DNA of 64,000 bases from Solanum dulcamara (GCF_947179165.1 NC_077240.1:53530001-53594000); one strand, 5' to 3'. Shown: positions 1-13,394, numbered from the stretch's first letter. Program-made: numbers and translations. The notes: generated from the letters alone by a model not told the origin.

Positions 1-1465
1 CACACCAACAATATACAACACAAACTCCAAACGACTTTTTCCAATTATACGATATCACAATAGGGCGTCTAGGCTTTATTTTGTAACGCCTTTCATTATA
101 TATAACGAGGGGTCATGTGGCTGCAACCAGAAGAATACACATCCCTTTTAGAATGCATTTAGGCCTTGCAAGAATACATTACACCCCTGCAGCAACAACT
201 CACTCAAAACTATCAAAACATGAATTCTGGACAGCTTATTGTTTTACTTTGTCGCTTCGTTTCGAAGGGGTAATGGAGGGAAACAGGATTTACGTCCTTC
301 ATGAAAGTTAGATACATGTGTATTAGGGTCACATACAATTTCGAATCATCCCTACATCAATTGTTTACAAAAAGATATGCCCAAAACACCAACAGCAACC
401 CGTGTAAGATTTCCAAAACCAAAATGTGGGCAGTACCTCCTCTACACTTCATCACCCTTTTTCAAGAATCTAAAAGCAAAACTGGATTTGAAATTCTAAA
501 TGAAAGTTATAGACCTATGAAATACCTTTCAAAACCATATTGAATCACCCAAAACAAAGCTACACACAAGAAGTTATACCAATATTACTAACTACTGTCC
601 CCTCCAAAAACGGGTTTGTTAACTAGTTTTTAACATTTTCTCTCTTTGTTCTTTCAATTTTCTCTCAAGATCCAAGCTGAAGAATTAATTCCGTAGACAT
701 CGTAAGACACATATATACATCTCCATGTGGTTGAGGAATACCGTAGATAATTAATTCATGGAGAAAAATTGAAGAACTTACCTTTAATCTCTCAAAATTA
801 TGGCTGCCTTGTTCCTTGTGTTCTTCACGTTTTTTTCTCTTTATTTTGGCTGGAGATTTTGATGAAAAATGTGACTAAGAGTCACTTAACACACATATAT
901 ACCCCTCTTTAGAAGGTACCACGTGGAATACCCCTAGGGTGACACATGGCAGCCTCCTAGGGTGACACGTGGCAGCCTCCTAGGGTGCCACCTCAATCCC
1001 TATGGCCAATCACATGCTGCCATGTGGCAGCGGGGTCCACCCCAAGTAGGTGAGTCACCTGCTTGCTTGTCACCTGTTTGCTTGAGGTGCTTGCTTGTCA
1101 CCTGCTTTCTTCACTTTCGTAAGTTCGAAAACTATTTTTTTCTCCCTCTCGTAGGTTTGTAATCTCATCTTATTTTAAGAGCCTATGTAATACGTGCTAC
1201 GCAAGCTTGGTACGTACTCCAATAGTTTAAGTATGTAAAACTTCCAAGTTAGTAGCTTACGTAGGTAAATTGAGTCCTACGACTCATTACTTGGCCTCCA
1301 ATTCCTTTCGGATTCTTATGACTTCATCTCCAACCTTCTCTACTATGGGGTATCACATTCTTCCTTCCTTAGAGTCATTCAATAGGGTCGTAACTTAAGT
1401 GGCTCACATACTAGCTTCTAAGTAACTTAAGGAACCTTCCGAGTTCAAACATATGGGGTGTAACA
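1..1465 (-). repeat. 3' LTR of element 1 (truncated by window edge)
   Basis: The segment ends GGGGTGTAACA at 1465, the reverse complement of the family LTR start, and is followed at once by the reversed polypurine tract. It matches 7586-9049, the other LTR of the element. The G-box-rich upstream region lies at about 915-1030, followed by the CAAGCAGGTG dyad region. Short ORFs here are unsupported. Confidence 0.9.
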
Positions 1466-1484
1466 TCCTTCCCCCCTTTAGAAC
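1466..1484 (-). other. Polypurine tract of element 1
   Basis: The plus strand reads TCCTTCCCCCCTTTAGAAC directly beside the LTR start, giving a purine-rich run on the element strand. In LTR retrotransposons this primes second-strand synthesis. The same tract sits beside the LTRs at 10613, 16246, 21778, 30895 and 49336. Confidence 0.88.
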
Positions 1485-1599
1485 ATTCGTCCCCGAATGT
1501 TAAATGCAACTTTCTTTAAGACTTTATATAAATTATAGAGGGGTTCCTTTCCTTTAGGCTATCACATACATTTCCACCTATATTATTAACATATGAGTG

Positions 1600-2700
1600 T
1601 CCAAGAGTTGGAGTTACCTGTAGACATCGGTTACAGGTGCGAATACTTGTGTTTTATGTTCTCTTTAGTTTCCCCGGTCACCCTCTTTCTGTTTTTTTTT
1701 TCACTGTATCTTAACGGAAGGCACGTCTTTAGTCTACAATCTTCCAGTTTGTCGATCTAAGAGGGCGATAGGTTTTTCCTCACGGTATTTAATCTATGGA
1801 ATATACCATGGGTGACTCGTCAGTACCCTTGCAAAGCATTCTTACCTGATGGGCTGGGCGTATAGTTTCCAAATGAGGTGGTAAGCTCAACTTACCCGCC
1901 ACGTTGCCCACCTTATGAGTAACTTTATACCGTCTAATATATTTTGGGTTAAGTTCCTTTTTTTGTGTGACTCCGTTATGAACATCCAATCATCAATTTG
2001 AACTCTGAATGTCGATGTCGATTATCTGTATATCATTTCTACCGATTCTGGGTCATTAGTCAATAGCTTGCTTAATCATGTCAGGGCCTTTTTAGCTTAG
2101 TTTTTCTAACATTGACCCATCTAATATGGGACTTACACGTCTTGCTCTACCAATCTTGTACGGGGCCATTGGGATACGGGAGTAGTAGTTATTATTATAG
2201 TCGACTTGATAAGTGATATATAATCATCCTAGCTATTTTTGAAGTTAAAAACACCATCTCATGATATATCTTCTAGCAACTGATAGTATGCTCAGTCTAT
2301 TCAGCAGCTCAAAGGAAAATGCGGTACGAAGACCGATCTGTGCTCCCAATCTCTTCTTGGACTGATCTCTAGGCGTTAATCATAATTAAAGTCCCTCTAT
2401 CTGAGATATTAACTGGGAAAACCTCACGGAACCTTAGCCTTCTCCATGTTTTATAACTCCCCCTAATTTTAGCAGCATAGGTGCTCTTGTTTGGAAGCAG
2501 ATGGGCTGATTCATTAGCCTACTTACAATAACCTATATAGCACCCTACTCTTACAAAGTATAAAATGGGTGCATAATGACGTTGATAACTTGCGAGTCGT
2601 TAGCCTCGTATAGTCCTTCTTGACTCTTTCCAGAACTTTAACTGGCATTTTATCTTTTGGGTTCTTCTTCCCCTTTTCTCCAATCCTTAGGGTTGTTTAC
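1600..2700 (-). pseudogene. pol: Decayed pol 3' part (integrase C-terminal region) of element 1
   Basis: The reverse-strand translation around 1789-1989 keeps the pattern PKYIRRYKVTHKVGNVAGKL, which matches the segment after the integrase core in better copies (SPRYICHYQIIRRIGKVAYEL at about 53040). Sequence up to about 2700 still aligns loosely with the integrase region of other copies. Stops and indels interrupt every frame. No RT, RNase H or protease segment precedes it. The same truncated pol tail is found in A, D and E, so the loss of the upstream part predates these insertions. It is non-functional. Confidence 0.7.
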
Positions 2701-5700
2701 CGAATAATGATGGCGTCCCCTCATATAATGGCTCTCATAGTCATTTTGTGCATTGTCTAACATGATCTGGTATAATTTCAATGGAATTTTGGCGTATATA
2801 CTTGCCATTCTGTAGTAACCGGCTAGTTCTGCAAGTTTTGTTTAAGCTCTTTCACCACTTTCCTTACCCCCACTTGTAATCTTCTAGACACATTATCCTG
2901 TGTCATTTTCCTCCTTTCAAAATGACGAGAGGGTACAAGATGTATCCTAGCATTATCTCGCTAGTCCTTATGTTTTACCCTGGCTTTTTTTTCCTCATCC
3001 TACACCTGATGTCGGGGTAGATCTTTGGTCCACTCGTGGTTATGTCTTACTCTACCCGTAGCACTAATTCCATCTCGGTAATTTGGCTTAGCCTATCTTT
3101 GTATCTCTCGATAGTTAATTGCAACTTAGGCTCTCTTGCCTAGGACAATAGCTGTGGGGACTCCATAAGGTCCTACCACTCTTTTATTCTACAATTTTAC
3201 ACCTTCTTGGATGAGTATGTAGCCTTTGATCGAAGGAGCAGGGGTTAATATCGTTAATCTACAGGTAACATTCCATTATGAGCCATCTGTCAATGGTGTG
3301 TGGAGTGAGTCTTGTAGTCCTGGTCATATTGTGGAATTTTTGACCTTGGGTATTGCTTCCTATCATTCGTAAATTACATCAGCTGGTACACTTCCCTTTT
3401 GGGTTTTTCTTTTTTGCCCTCAGAGTTGGCTGCCAAGTGGTGTCGAAATTCCCTCGTCCACTGGCCCATATTGCCCTTCAATAGTTTGCCTCTCATTAAC
3501 AGTTACTATATTGCAGGATTGTGGCTCGAGTGTGTCGTCAGTTAACAATTAGCTAATCCTTCTTGTTTTGCTTAAGTTCTTGTTACAATTGCTTTAACGT
3601 ATCTTATAATACTCTGGGTACATAATCTCATATTGTTTCTCCATCGCTAGTTCAAATTCTTCCATCTCGTGCGATCACGCCAGCACTAACGCATTAAGTT
3701 CCATTAGAATATTGAAGTTAACCGTGCTGGGGTGAGAGTAATATTGGGATGGGTGACCTTCCTGGGAAGTCTTCATGTCGCGTTTCATTGTAATCCTTGC
3801 CATAATATAGGGGGCACTCAGTTTAGCTCCAGATTTACTTTAGCATTATCTCCCGAGTCTTTATGTTTTGCCCTGTCCTTTCCTCTGTTATCTTACAGCC
3901 GGCATAGGGGTAGATCCTTTAATTCCACTATGGCCACGCCCCCTTTTTTTTCCATTTTGATTTAACTTCTCCCATAATATTCCCCCCTTTCTATATGCAC
4001 CCATTCATTAGGGTGGGCCACTAAGTAGCGCTAAAGTTCACTCATATAGTGACCTTTGGAGCCGCCTTGATTTTTGGCCATTATTGGCTGGCATAGCTTT
4101 TAAAGGAATTTGACATATAAGCTCCCCTATCTTCTATTCACTTTGTGTTTTCATTATTTGCTATCACATGAGGCTTTCTATTCCTTTGTCCTTGGTTATA
4201 TATCTATCGCAACATCATTTGCGACCAACTCTATAGCCAACATTTTGGCTCTTTGGTTTTGCATGTTGTCATTATCCGTTGTAGTGTTTCTTGAGTTACT
4301 CGATATCCTTTCATGGTTACACTCTTCTGTTCTTATACACAGCCGCCTTCTAGTGTTATGTTGTTCAGGGTCTCGTCACAAACTTCTTAACGCTGCCTTA
4401 TGTAGCATTCTGGCTTTTATCCAATTATTAGCAGCTTCCGGACCTTTCTAACTTGGTTCGGCCAAATATCTTATTGAAGTTTAGACGTCCCTCTCAAATA
4501 TATTCCCATATCGATTGCCTTCACCTTACTTTTGCCATTTTCTCATTAACTTCACCCCTTTAGAGGGTACTCGTACTTTCCTCTGTTTGTACTTGTAGTC
4601 ATTCCAATTTCAATTAGGCAGTACTAGTATTCTGACGATAACTATTCTAGGTTTTCTTGAAATAGTGTCTTTGTCCCAACCTGTATCCTTTGTTTCTTGG
4701 GATGAATGGAAGTTCTGTCATTTATTCCTTAAGTTTGCCGTCTTTGTCTTTTAAGAGTTCCATTATTTTATTTTTTGGGGCGACGTTATGTACACGCGTC
4801 ATTTTTTTATATCTTAAGCCCCATGCTCTTACTGCGTTCTCAACGCAGGCCTTTGACTTAGTCAATGCGTACTAAGTGCGTCTTACTAGTGGTTCCACTT
4901 TATCCCTGCATACTCGTATCACACTGTTCAATTCATACTTACATATCTCCCTTTTAATTCGTATTCGTATTCAGTCCCTGACATCTCCTTGAGATGCTTC
5001 CGTTAGGAGTTCTTTTCCCAATTAGTCGGTGGAAAACTATACACTGTTATCATAAATCATTTTCCAACCATTAATGGAAGAAACCAAAATCTCTTAAATA
5101 TCACAGTACTTCTGTTAATACTTGACCTACCTGATCCCCTTCTGAGTTTATCCTCGAGTTATGAATAACTCATCTAATTTACAATAGGAGTCGGGGGTTT
5201 GGTATTTTCAAAAATGAGTGAAGCTCAATTACTGGTCATCTTATCTTTCAACCTGAGCTTCTCCTTTTTTCTACAGCATGGTTACAGCTGGAGATACTGT
5301 TGTCTGAACTTTAATACTTAAATAAGCCTTTGTTCCTTCGAAATAAAATTCTTCAAGTGAAAAGGGTGCCCCTTATCGACCACCTAAAGGGTACCTCTTA
5401 CAGGTTTTGTTGAACACGGTAGGGGTACTTGGTATCAACTTCTCAGACATCTCAAAAATCTATGTTTCATTTCTTTTTCCCCGTTCTGGAAAAATTTTGG
5501 CAGAGTTTCCTCTACACTTCTTACTATCCCATAACCTGCACGCAGAAAATACCAACAACGCCTCACAGGGCCAACACATATATATATTCATATCCTATCA
5601 CAGTCATACAAGGCTTTCAATATCGTCTCATATCGCAGCCACACAGGGCTTTCAATGTCAATACTAATATAAAAATACTGGACTTACCTCGTATGTCCAA

Positions 5701-6060
5701 CTTCAAACTGCATTTGTTGCATTTCTTGTTTGCTTTCCTTTCAGGTTTCAATTTTACATTTCAATATTAGTTCAATACCTTACCAAACGGATATCTTCTG
5801 TGGCTTTACTTTACCTACTTGCATGCTTTGTAACTTTCCATATCGTCAATTACCTCCTTCAGTTGATGTCGTCCTTCTATGAAGATCCAAGGTTAGTATA
5901 AGAAATTTTCCTATGACTCGGATCTAAAGTACGATCTTAGATGTAGAAGGAAGGTAACACCCTAAATGTCCTGTAGATTCCTATTTATAGATGTGGCGCA
6001 CAACACATCGATAACAAAGACTCTACTAGACCCGGTCTGCAGACAATCTAAGAATGAACT
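2700..6060 (-). other. Non-coding internal region of element 1
   Basis: This is AT-rich DNA without a convincing ORF. Segments align with the internal regions of A, D and E: about 5490-5660 contains the block with CTGCACGCAGAAAATACCAA, whose reverse is at 27740-27770 and 45975-45997. A stretch near 2940-3030 (a GTCGGGGTAGATC motif) recurs in altered form near 3840-3920, which suggests an internal duplication on either side of the 5S-derived segment. Confidence 0.65.
3669..3786 (+). pseudogene. 5S rRNA-derived sequence in element 1 (antisense to the element)
   Basis: About 118 bp follow the plant 5S rRNA order. It opens TGCGATCACGCCAGCACTAA, the A-box equivalent is TTGAAGTTAACCGTGCTGGG, and the IE/C-box region is GGGATGGGTGACCTTCCTGG followed by GAAGTCTTCATGTCGCG. 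Several substitutions show it is a derived copy. It lies on the plus strand while the element reads on the minus strand. Counterparts are at 47727-47846 and 29315-29420. No 5S array surrounds it, so I do not regard it as a working rRNA gene. Confidence 0.85.
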
Positions 6061-6076
6061 GCTCTGATACCACTTC
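6061..6076 (-). other. Primer-binding site of element 1
   Basis: The plus strand GCTCTGATACCACTTC is the reverse complement of GAAGTGGTATCAGAGC. TGGTATCAGAGC complements the 3' end of plant initiator-Met tRNA, the usual minus-strand primer of Ty3/gypsy elements. It directly abuts the LTR end at 6077. Confidence 0.92.
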
Positions 6077-9049
6077 TTTCATGACCCAACCCCGTAGGCC
6101 ACGACTGGAGTCCGACTTGGACCCCCCGTATACATATCTATCAGTTGTGGTCACATTGAACTGTAAATAAACAATATTATGTAACAAAGACCCACTAGGC
6201 GATAACATTTTTATAAATCTATAGCCCTTTTTGTTTGTATCACAACATGACAGGGCATGCAAGCTGACATAGCAGCCATAACATAATAACATATATCATA
6301 CATCATGTAGACCCAGTTGAATAAAGCTGACATATACAACCCACATATACATGTCTGCAGACCTCTAAAAATATTGATGAAAACATATGGCGGGACAGGG
6401 CTCCCGCCGTACCCCCGAATGGACAAAACAATTTTATACATCAGTGGACAGTATCAAAAACTAGGCCCCGATACAATGGAGCCTCTCCCAGCTGAGCTGC
6501 ATGGAATCCTAAGCTGACAGACTCCCTAAACCTGTATCTGTAGCTACGGGCATAAATGCAGCTCCCCGAGAAAGAGGGTCAGTACGACATATGTACTGAG
6601 TGTGTAAAGTATAACATAATATAATTTGAGGTATATACGAAACAGAGGAACAAGAGAATAATTTATTAAGTCAGAAACATATACCTGTATTCTGTAACTT
6701 ATAAAGACATGCATGCTCAAATTTTCAATATAGCCGGCCCCATCAGGGGTTCGGTGAATCATATATGTAGTATCAGTATTAGGCCCCATGCCATCGCTAC
6801 CTTATTACAACACATCATCATCATATATATACATATGTACCCGGCCCTCTAGTGAAGGGCTCGGTGGACAATGCAGTGAATTGCACGAATCTGATAACCG
6901 GCCCGGGACTCGGAGAAGAAGTGTTACAGTATATACGAGTAGAGTGGTGAGAAACAAAATACAGTTTAAATCATTATCTGAGACTCAATGAAGTCATCAA
7001 GTGAACCCTCACCTGGGGATCAGGGTAGAAGGTATCTGACGTATACTCTCTAACTATCCCTAAGGACTATGTAAAAAGGAGTTTTTTTAGAAGACTCGAA
7101 GATAGTAGCTTACTACTTTAAAGTTTAATCATTCAAAAAGTAAGTGAGGGTCCTAAAGTCATATTCAGAACCTAGGAATGGAATTACCCCCAAAGCTCAT
7201 ATCATATCCTGCTTACATCTAAGACATGCCAAAAGAGAAAAGATAGGCTTTACATACCTATACCAAAAACATACCGAGAGAACCTTCACATACCTTGTCT
7301 GAGTTATTCCTTATCCTATTCGCCTCGTTGTCCTTTGAACCTATTCAACATGAAATTAATATGAATATCAACCCTTCTTAACTTTCCAGCATCTTAGGTT
7401 ACACTTTAGTATTAATGGAATCTATTTCCTTAGTCGTTTCCTCGACTAGTTCTTTAGTTTGTTAAGGCGTTAACGAAAATTGGGCAGCACCTCCCCTATA
7501 ATGTGCCCTATATAAATATCCAATTAGGTCCCTAAGACCTATATCCAACCAACAACAACAACCTGCAGCATATGTTTAAGTAATCCACACCAACAATATA
7601 CAACACAAACTCCAAACGACTTTTTCCAATTATACGATATCACAATAGGGCGTCTAGGCTTTATTTTGTAACGCCTTTCATTATACATAACGAGGGGTCA
7701 TGTGGCTGCAACCAGAAGAATCCACATCCCTTTTAGAATGCATTTAGGCCTTGCAAGAATACATTACACCCCTGCAGCAACAACTCACTCAAAACTATCA
7801 AAACGTGAATTCTGGACAGCTTATTGTTTTACTTTGTCGCTTCGTTTCGAAGGGGTAATGGAGGGAAACAGGATTTACGTCCTTCATGAAAGTTAGATAC
7901 ATGTGTATTAGGGTCACATACAATTTCGAATCATCCCTACATCAATTGTTTACAAAAAGATATGCCCAAAACACCAACAGCAACCCGTGTAAGATTTCCA
8001 AAACCAAAATGTGGGCAGTACCTCCTCTACACTTCATCACCCTTTTTCAAGAAGCTAAAGGCAAAACTGGATTTGAAATTCTAAATGAAAGTTATAGACC
8101 TATGAAATAAATTTCCAAAAAATATTGGATCACCCGAAACGAAGCTACATACAAGAAGTTATACCAATATTACTAACAACTATCCCCTCCAAAAACGGGT
8201 TTGTTAATTAGTTTTTAACATTTTCTCTCTTTGTTCTTTCAATTTTCTCTCAAGCTCCAAGCTGAAGACTTAATTCCGTAGACATCGTAAGACACATATA
8301 TACATCTCTATGTGGTTGGGGAACACCATAGATAATTAATTAACGGTGAAAAATTGAAGGACTTACCTTTAATCTCTCAAAGTTGTGGCTGCCTTGTTCC
8401 TTGTGTTCTTCACATTTTTTTTCTTTATTTTGGCTGGAGATTTTGATGAAAAATGTTACTAAGAGTAACTTAACACACATATATACCCCTCTTTAGAAGT
8501 TACCACGTGGCATCCCCCTAGGGTGACACGTGGCAGCCTCCTAGGGTGACACTTGGCAGCCTCCTAGGGTGCCACCTCTATCCCTATGGACAATCACATG
8601 CTGCCATGTGGCAGCGGGGTCCACCCCAAGTAGGTGAGTCACCTGCTTGCTTGTCACCTGCTTGCTTGATGTGCTTTCTTGTCACCTGCTTGCTTCACTT
8701 TCATAAGTTCGAAAACTAGTTTTTGCTCCCTCTCGTAGGTTTGTAATCTCGTCTTATTTTAAGAGCCTATGTAATCCATGCTACGCAAGCTTGGTACGTA
8801 CTCCAATAGTTTAAGTATGTAAAACTTCCAAGTTAGTAGCTTACGTAGGTAAATTGAGTCCTACGACTCATTACTTGGCCTCCAATTCCTTTCGGATTCT
8901 TATGACTTCATCTCCAACCTTCTCTACTATGGGGTATCACATTCTCCCTTCCTTAGAGTCATTCAATAGGATCATAACTTAAGTGGCTCACATACTAGCT
9001 TCTAAGCAACTTAAGGAACCTTCCGAGTTCAAACATGTGGGGTGTAACA
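6077..9049 (-). repeat. 5' LTR of element 1
   Basis: This is a 2973-bp LTR. Its edge next to the primer-binding site reads TTTCATGACCCAACCCC instead of TGTCACGACCC, so the terminal dinucleotide has decayed. The outer edge is GGGGTGTAACA. It contains reversed hairpin modules such as GGCCCTCTAGTGAAGGGCTC (6842-6861), the conserved TAATGTGCCCTATA block (7498-7512) and the G-box region around 8505-8610. Confidence 0.9.
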
Positions 9050-9079
9050 ATTCACGGCCTACGGAGTTGGGTTGTGACA
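9050..9079 (+). repeat. Terminal stub of a plus-strand LTR
   Basis: The segment ATTCACGGCCTACGGAGTTG followed by GGTTGTGACA is the family LTR 3' terminus in plus orientation. Only 30 bp remain to the right of element 1, so element 1 probably inserted inside an older plus-strand LTR near its end. Confidence 0.75.
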
Positions 9080-10613
9080 TAATGTATGCAGAAAAACATA
9101 TTTCATATACGACCCCATTATAGGACTCGGTGAATAAATCATGGTCGCTGCCCTGTCACTAGCGCCACAGCACATCATAACTCCAAAGTAGGGAATATCT
9201 CCGTAACAAATCATATCATATCATATAAACCACTTGCTGAAAATTATGATATCAAAATAGGGTTTCTATTCTTTATTTCACAAAGCCTTTAATTATACAA
9301 AATAAGGGGTCGTGTGGCTGCAACCAGCAGGCCCCACAACCCTTTTAGAACACATTTAGTCCTTGTAACAAGCCACCATACACCTGAAATAGCACACCAC
9401 AAGCACAACACTTTACTTCGACGATAATTTAACTACAACGACTTCAATTTAGATTATCTTCGACGTCAGGCATTTCTATGACATTTTCTCATTTCCATCC
9501 ACCTATATGGCGTGTAACACACTCCATAACAACACCATAAAATCCAAATTGAAAGGAGAAACCTTACCTTACCCGAAATTGGCCAAAACTCTCCAAAATT
9601 GCATCTCGGAAACTTCTTGATGTGCTGAATTGGGGTGGACTGTTTGTGTCCCTTTTCCTCTGCCCCAAATTGGAATTTTATGTTATAAAAACCCATTATA
9701 TAACCATGGGATACCTTAAATAATTAATTCATAGAGTGAAACTCGGAGGCTTACCTTGGTAGCCCCAACCCATAGCTCCTCTTCTTGCCCTCCATCATTT
9801 TTCTCTTCTTCTTTCTTACTTTTCTAGGCATAAAGCTGAAGAGATGATCCCGTAGACATCATAAGATACATATATACATTTCACGTCGTTGAGAAACACC
9901 GTAGATAATTAATTCAGGGAGAAAAATCGAAGAACTCACCTTTAATTCTTCAAAACCGTGGCTGCCTTGTTCTTTTTGTTCTTCACATTTTTTTCCTCTT
10001 CCTTGGCTGAATTTCAGGTCCAAAATGTTATAAGTAATGACTTAAAAGTCATATATATGTCTCCTCAAGAGGTGACACGTGTCATCCCCTAAGGATGACA
10101 TGTGTCCAGCCCCCATTGGGCCTATACATTCATGCAGCCAATCCGTGGCTGCCACGTGTCCTTGGTGGGGCCCATCCCCAAGTAGGTAAGTCACCTACTT
10201 GACCCCAAGCAGGTGGGTCACCTGCTTCTACGTGGTACTTACCGTGCTGCCATATGACACCTCCTCTTGCTGCCATGTGTCATCTTCTCCTCTTCCTCAT
10301 GGGTTCGTAATCTCGTCTTATTTTAAGAACCCATGTAATCCATGCTACATAAAATTGGTATGTACTTAAGTAGCTTAGGTACGTAAGACTTCCAGGTTAG
10401 TAGCTTAGGTAGGTAAATTGAGTCCTACGACTTCTTACTTGGCCTCCAACTCCTTCTGGATTCTTATAACCATATTTCCAACCTTTCCTACTATGGGGTA
10501 CCACACTCTCCCTTCCTTAGAGTCGTTTAATAGTGTGGTAGATTATCCGACTCACTTGATAACTTCTATGAAGCTTAAGAGAAATTCCGAGCTCAAGAGT
10601 GTGGGGTGTAACA
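9080..10613 (-). repeat. 3' LTR of element A (internally deleted)
   Basis: It ends GGGGTGTAACA at 10613, next to a reversed polypurine tract. From about 9225 rightward it follows the family LTR in minus orientation, with GGCTGCAACCAGCAG at 9318 and G-box-type sites at 10075-10160. The stretch 9080-9225 resembles the far hairpin-module part of an LTR (GGACTCGGTGAATAA), so a long middle part is missing. Confidence 0.75.
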
Positions 10614-13394
10614 TCCTTCCTCCCTTTAGAACATTCGTCCCCGAATATTAAACAAAACTTCCCTCACGACTTTATATAGATTGTAGGGAGATTCTTCGCT
10701 ATTGCTTTAACACATACTTTCATTCAAGTAATTAATATACGAGTTTCAGGAGTTGGGGTTACTTGTAGACATCGAGAATAGGTACGAATACTTGTGTTTC
10801 TTGTCTGCTTCAATTTCCCAGGTCATCCCTTTTCTGGTTTTCATTTTGCCACCCTACCTTGATAGAAATCACATCCTAGTTTGCAACCTTCTAATTTGCC
10901 GATCCAAGATGACGATAGGTTGTTTCTTGCAGGATTCTATTTCGTGGGTATCATCTATGGAACATACTTTGGGTGGCTCACCAGTACCCTTATGAAGCAT
11001 CCTTATCCAATGGATTGGGCGTATAGTTTTCCAATCAGGTGGTAAGCTTAACTTACCAGTAACTTTGCCCACCTTATGAGCAACTTGACAAGATCCAGTG
11101 TATTTTGGGCTAAGTTTCCTTTTCTCGCTTAATCTTATTACTTCCTTCTTGGGTGACCCTGTTACGAACACCTAGTCATCCTTTGGAACTCTGCATGTCG
11201 ATGTCGATTATCTGTATATCATTTCTGCTAATTCCGGGTTGTTAGTCAATAGCTTGCTCAATCATATCAATCATGTCTGGGCCTGTTAGTCTTTACCCCA
11301 ATAGGGGGACTTACACACTCTACCATAAAACATCTTGTAGGGGGTCATCTGGATACTGGAATGGTAGCCATTCTTGTAGGCAGACTCAATAAGTTGTAGA
11401 CAATCGTCCAGTTACTCTTAAAGTCAACCACGTAGGCTCGTAATATATCTTCTAGTGTTTTGATAGTATGTTCAGCCTGTCCAGCAGTTCATGGAAAAGA
11501 TGCAGTACTAAGACCTACCTATGTTCCTGATCTCTTTTTGGATTAATCTCTAGATGTTAATCATAATTGAAGTTCTTCTATCTAATATATTAGCTAGGGA
11601 AACCTCACGGAGTCTTACTACCTCCTTGTCCTATAACTTCACCTAGTTTCAGCTGCATAGGTGGTCTTGATTGAAAGCAAATAGGCTGATTCATTAGCCT
11701 ACTCACAATAACCCGTATAGCACCCTAGTCTCGCAGAGTATCGAATTGGTGCATAATAACGTTGATAATTTGGGAATCCTTAGTCTCATATAGTCCTTCT
11801 CAACTCTTCTCAAAACTTTAACTGGCACTTTACCTTTTGGGTTTTGTTTTTCCATCCTCAGAGTTGGCTTGCATAGTCGTTCTGTGCTCCGTCTATTATT
11901 ACTTGATATAGTTCCGAAGGAATTTGACATATAAGTCTGCCATCTTCTGGTAACTAGTTAGTTCCACTCCTCTTGGTTAAATCATTTCATGATTTCCTTA
12001 TCCTATTTTGTCCCAGCTTGTAACACTTTAAATACGTTATCTCATGTCATCCTTTACCTTTACAAGAATGCGAGAAGGTATTCAACTTAACCTAAGATAT
12101 ATCTTAGTGTCATCTCGCTAGGTCTCATGTGTTACCTTATCATTTCTCCCCTTATTTTACAATCGATGTCGGGGTAGATCTTTGGTCCAACCGTGGCCAT
12201 TTCTTACTTTGCCCATAGTACTAACTTTATTTCGATAGTTTGGCTTAACCTATCTTCATAGCTTTTGGTGGGGTATCCAAAATATCATAATTGCCTTGTC
12301 ATAATTAAGCCCATATTCCTGTTGTCATATACTTACTCACTTAGCCTGACGCTTATATATACATCTCCGTAGGGTTTACAATCGTTCTGATGCAACTTGT
12401 AGGAGGTAGATGTAGTTTTTCCATCTCCTGGTTCATTCTTCTGTAGACATCTCACTCATGTTGGGATTTACTTGTGTCCCATCTTACTATACTTCTTTCT
12501 TTTCCCTTACTCACTCTCTTACTCTTCTTACCTCCTACCATAAGAGGTTTTCTATTCCTTTTCCTTGGTTATGCATTTGTTGCAATATCATTTGCGACCA
12601 ACTCTATAACCATCAGGCTTTTGGTCTAGCATGATGTCATTATCCTCCATAGTGTCTCTTATGTTATTCGATATCCTTTCATTGCTATGCCCTTTTCTTT
12701 TTATACACACTCACCTTCTAGCGTTATGTCATTCAAGGTCTTGTTAAAAACTTCTTAACATTGCCTTACATAGCATTCTGGCTTCTATCCAATTATTGGT
12801 GACTTCCAGACCTTTCTAACTTGGTTCAGCAAGGGATATTATTGAAATTTAAACATCTGTCTTGGATATGTTGCCATGTCAATTGCATCCACCTTGCCTT
12901 TGCAATTTTTCTCATTAACTTCCCCCATTTAGAGGGTACTTACACCTTTATCCGCTTATACCTTGCTCTATGTCTTTATGTCCAGTCTCAAATTCATCTA
13001 ATCTCCTTCCCTAATCTACTTGATGTCGTATCTTGTCTCCGCCTCTTTGCATATTTTATAACCTGACATCCATGTACAGAATCTTGGCTAAATCACGAAG
13101 CATCGAGAACCTTTTCATACATAGTGCGACACCTCATCTATTAATCTGTACTTGAGTAATGGGACTCATGGAACAACTCATCCAAGGCCACATTTCACTT
13201 ATCTTTATCAAAGAATTAATTAGCACATGTAGTCCTTCCGATTCCAATTATGCAGTGCTAGTATTCCGACGATAACTGTTCATGGTTTTCTTGAAGTAGT
13301 AGCTTTATCCCAACATATATCCTTTGTTTCTTGGGGTGAATAAAAGTTGCGCCATTTATTTCTTAAGTTTGCTGTCTTTGTCTTTTAAGGGTTC
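10614..13394 (-). other. Internal region of element A, polypurine-tract side
   Basis: It begins with the reversed polypurine tract (TCCTTCCTCCCTTTAGAAC) and continues through decayed pol into non-coding DNA shared with element 1 (for example 12160-12190 versus 3005-3035). It stops at GGTTC (13390-13394), the target duplication of element B. The small ORFs here do not match each other between copies. Confidence 0.75.
10740..11660 (-). pseudogene. pol: Decayed pol tail of element A
   Basis: Reverse-strand translation over 10869-11171 gives a chromovirus pol C-terminal segment: KLSPKYTGSCQVAHKVGKV, then DRQIRRLQT near the end. 10753-10868 corresponds to the terminal chromodomain-like WEAEE...YPYLF segment but is broken. 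Sequence to about 11660 aligns with the integrase region of 52703-53700 in the same orientation, with many indels. No catalytic motif is readable and no RT precedes it. Confidence 0.72.

Larger units (their letters stand above)
1..9049 (-). mobile_element. Non-autonomous Ty3/gypsy (Tekay-like) element 1, minus strand
   Basis: Two LTRs in the same orientation flank a 4.6-kb internal region (1466-6076). Read on the minus strand, the order is 5' LTR (9049 down to 6077), primer-binding site (6072-6061), non-coding internal DNA with a 5S rRNA-derived piece, a decayed integrase/C-terminal pol segment, polypurine tract, and 3' LTR (1465 down to the window edge). The left LTR matches 7586-9049 almost base for base, with a few percent differences by eye, so the two are a genuine pair. 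No gag or reverse-transcriptase domain is recognisable, so the element could not have moved itself. Its right end lies in the last bases of a plus-strand LTR (9050-9079). The second target duplication lies outside the window. Confidence 0.88.

Noticed and set aside
4110..4451. A 113-codon hydrophobic ORF as a membrane protein gene
   Set aside because: It lies on the antisense strand of a decayed retrotransposon internal region, has pyrimidine-rich composition that yields Leu/Ser/Phe, and is not open in homologous copies.
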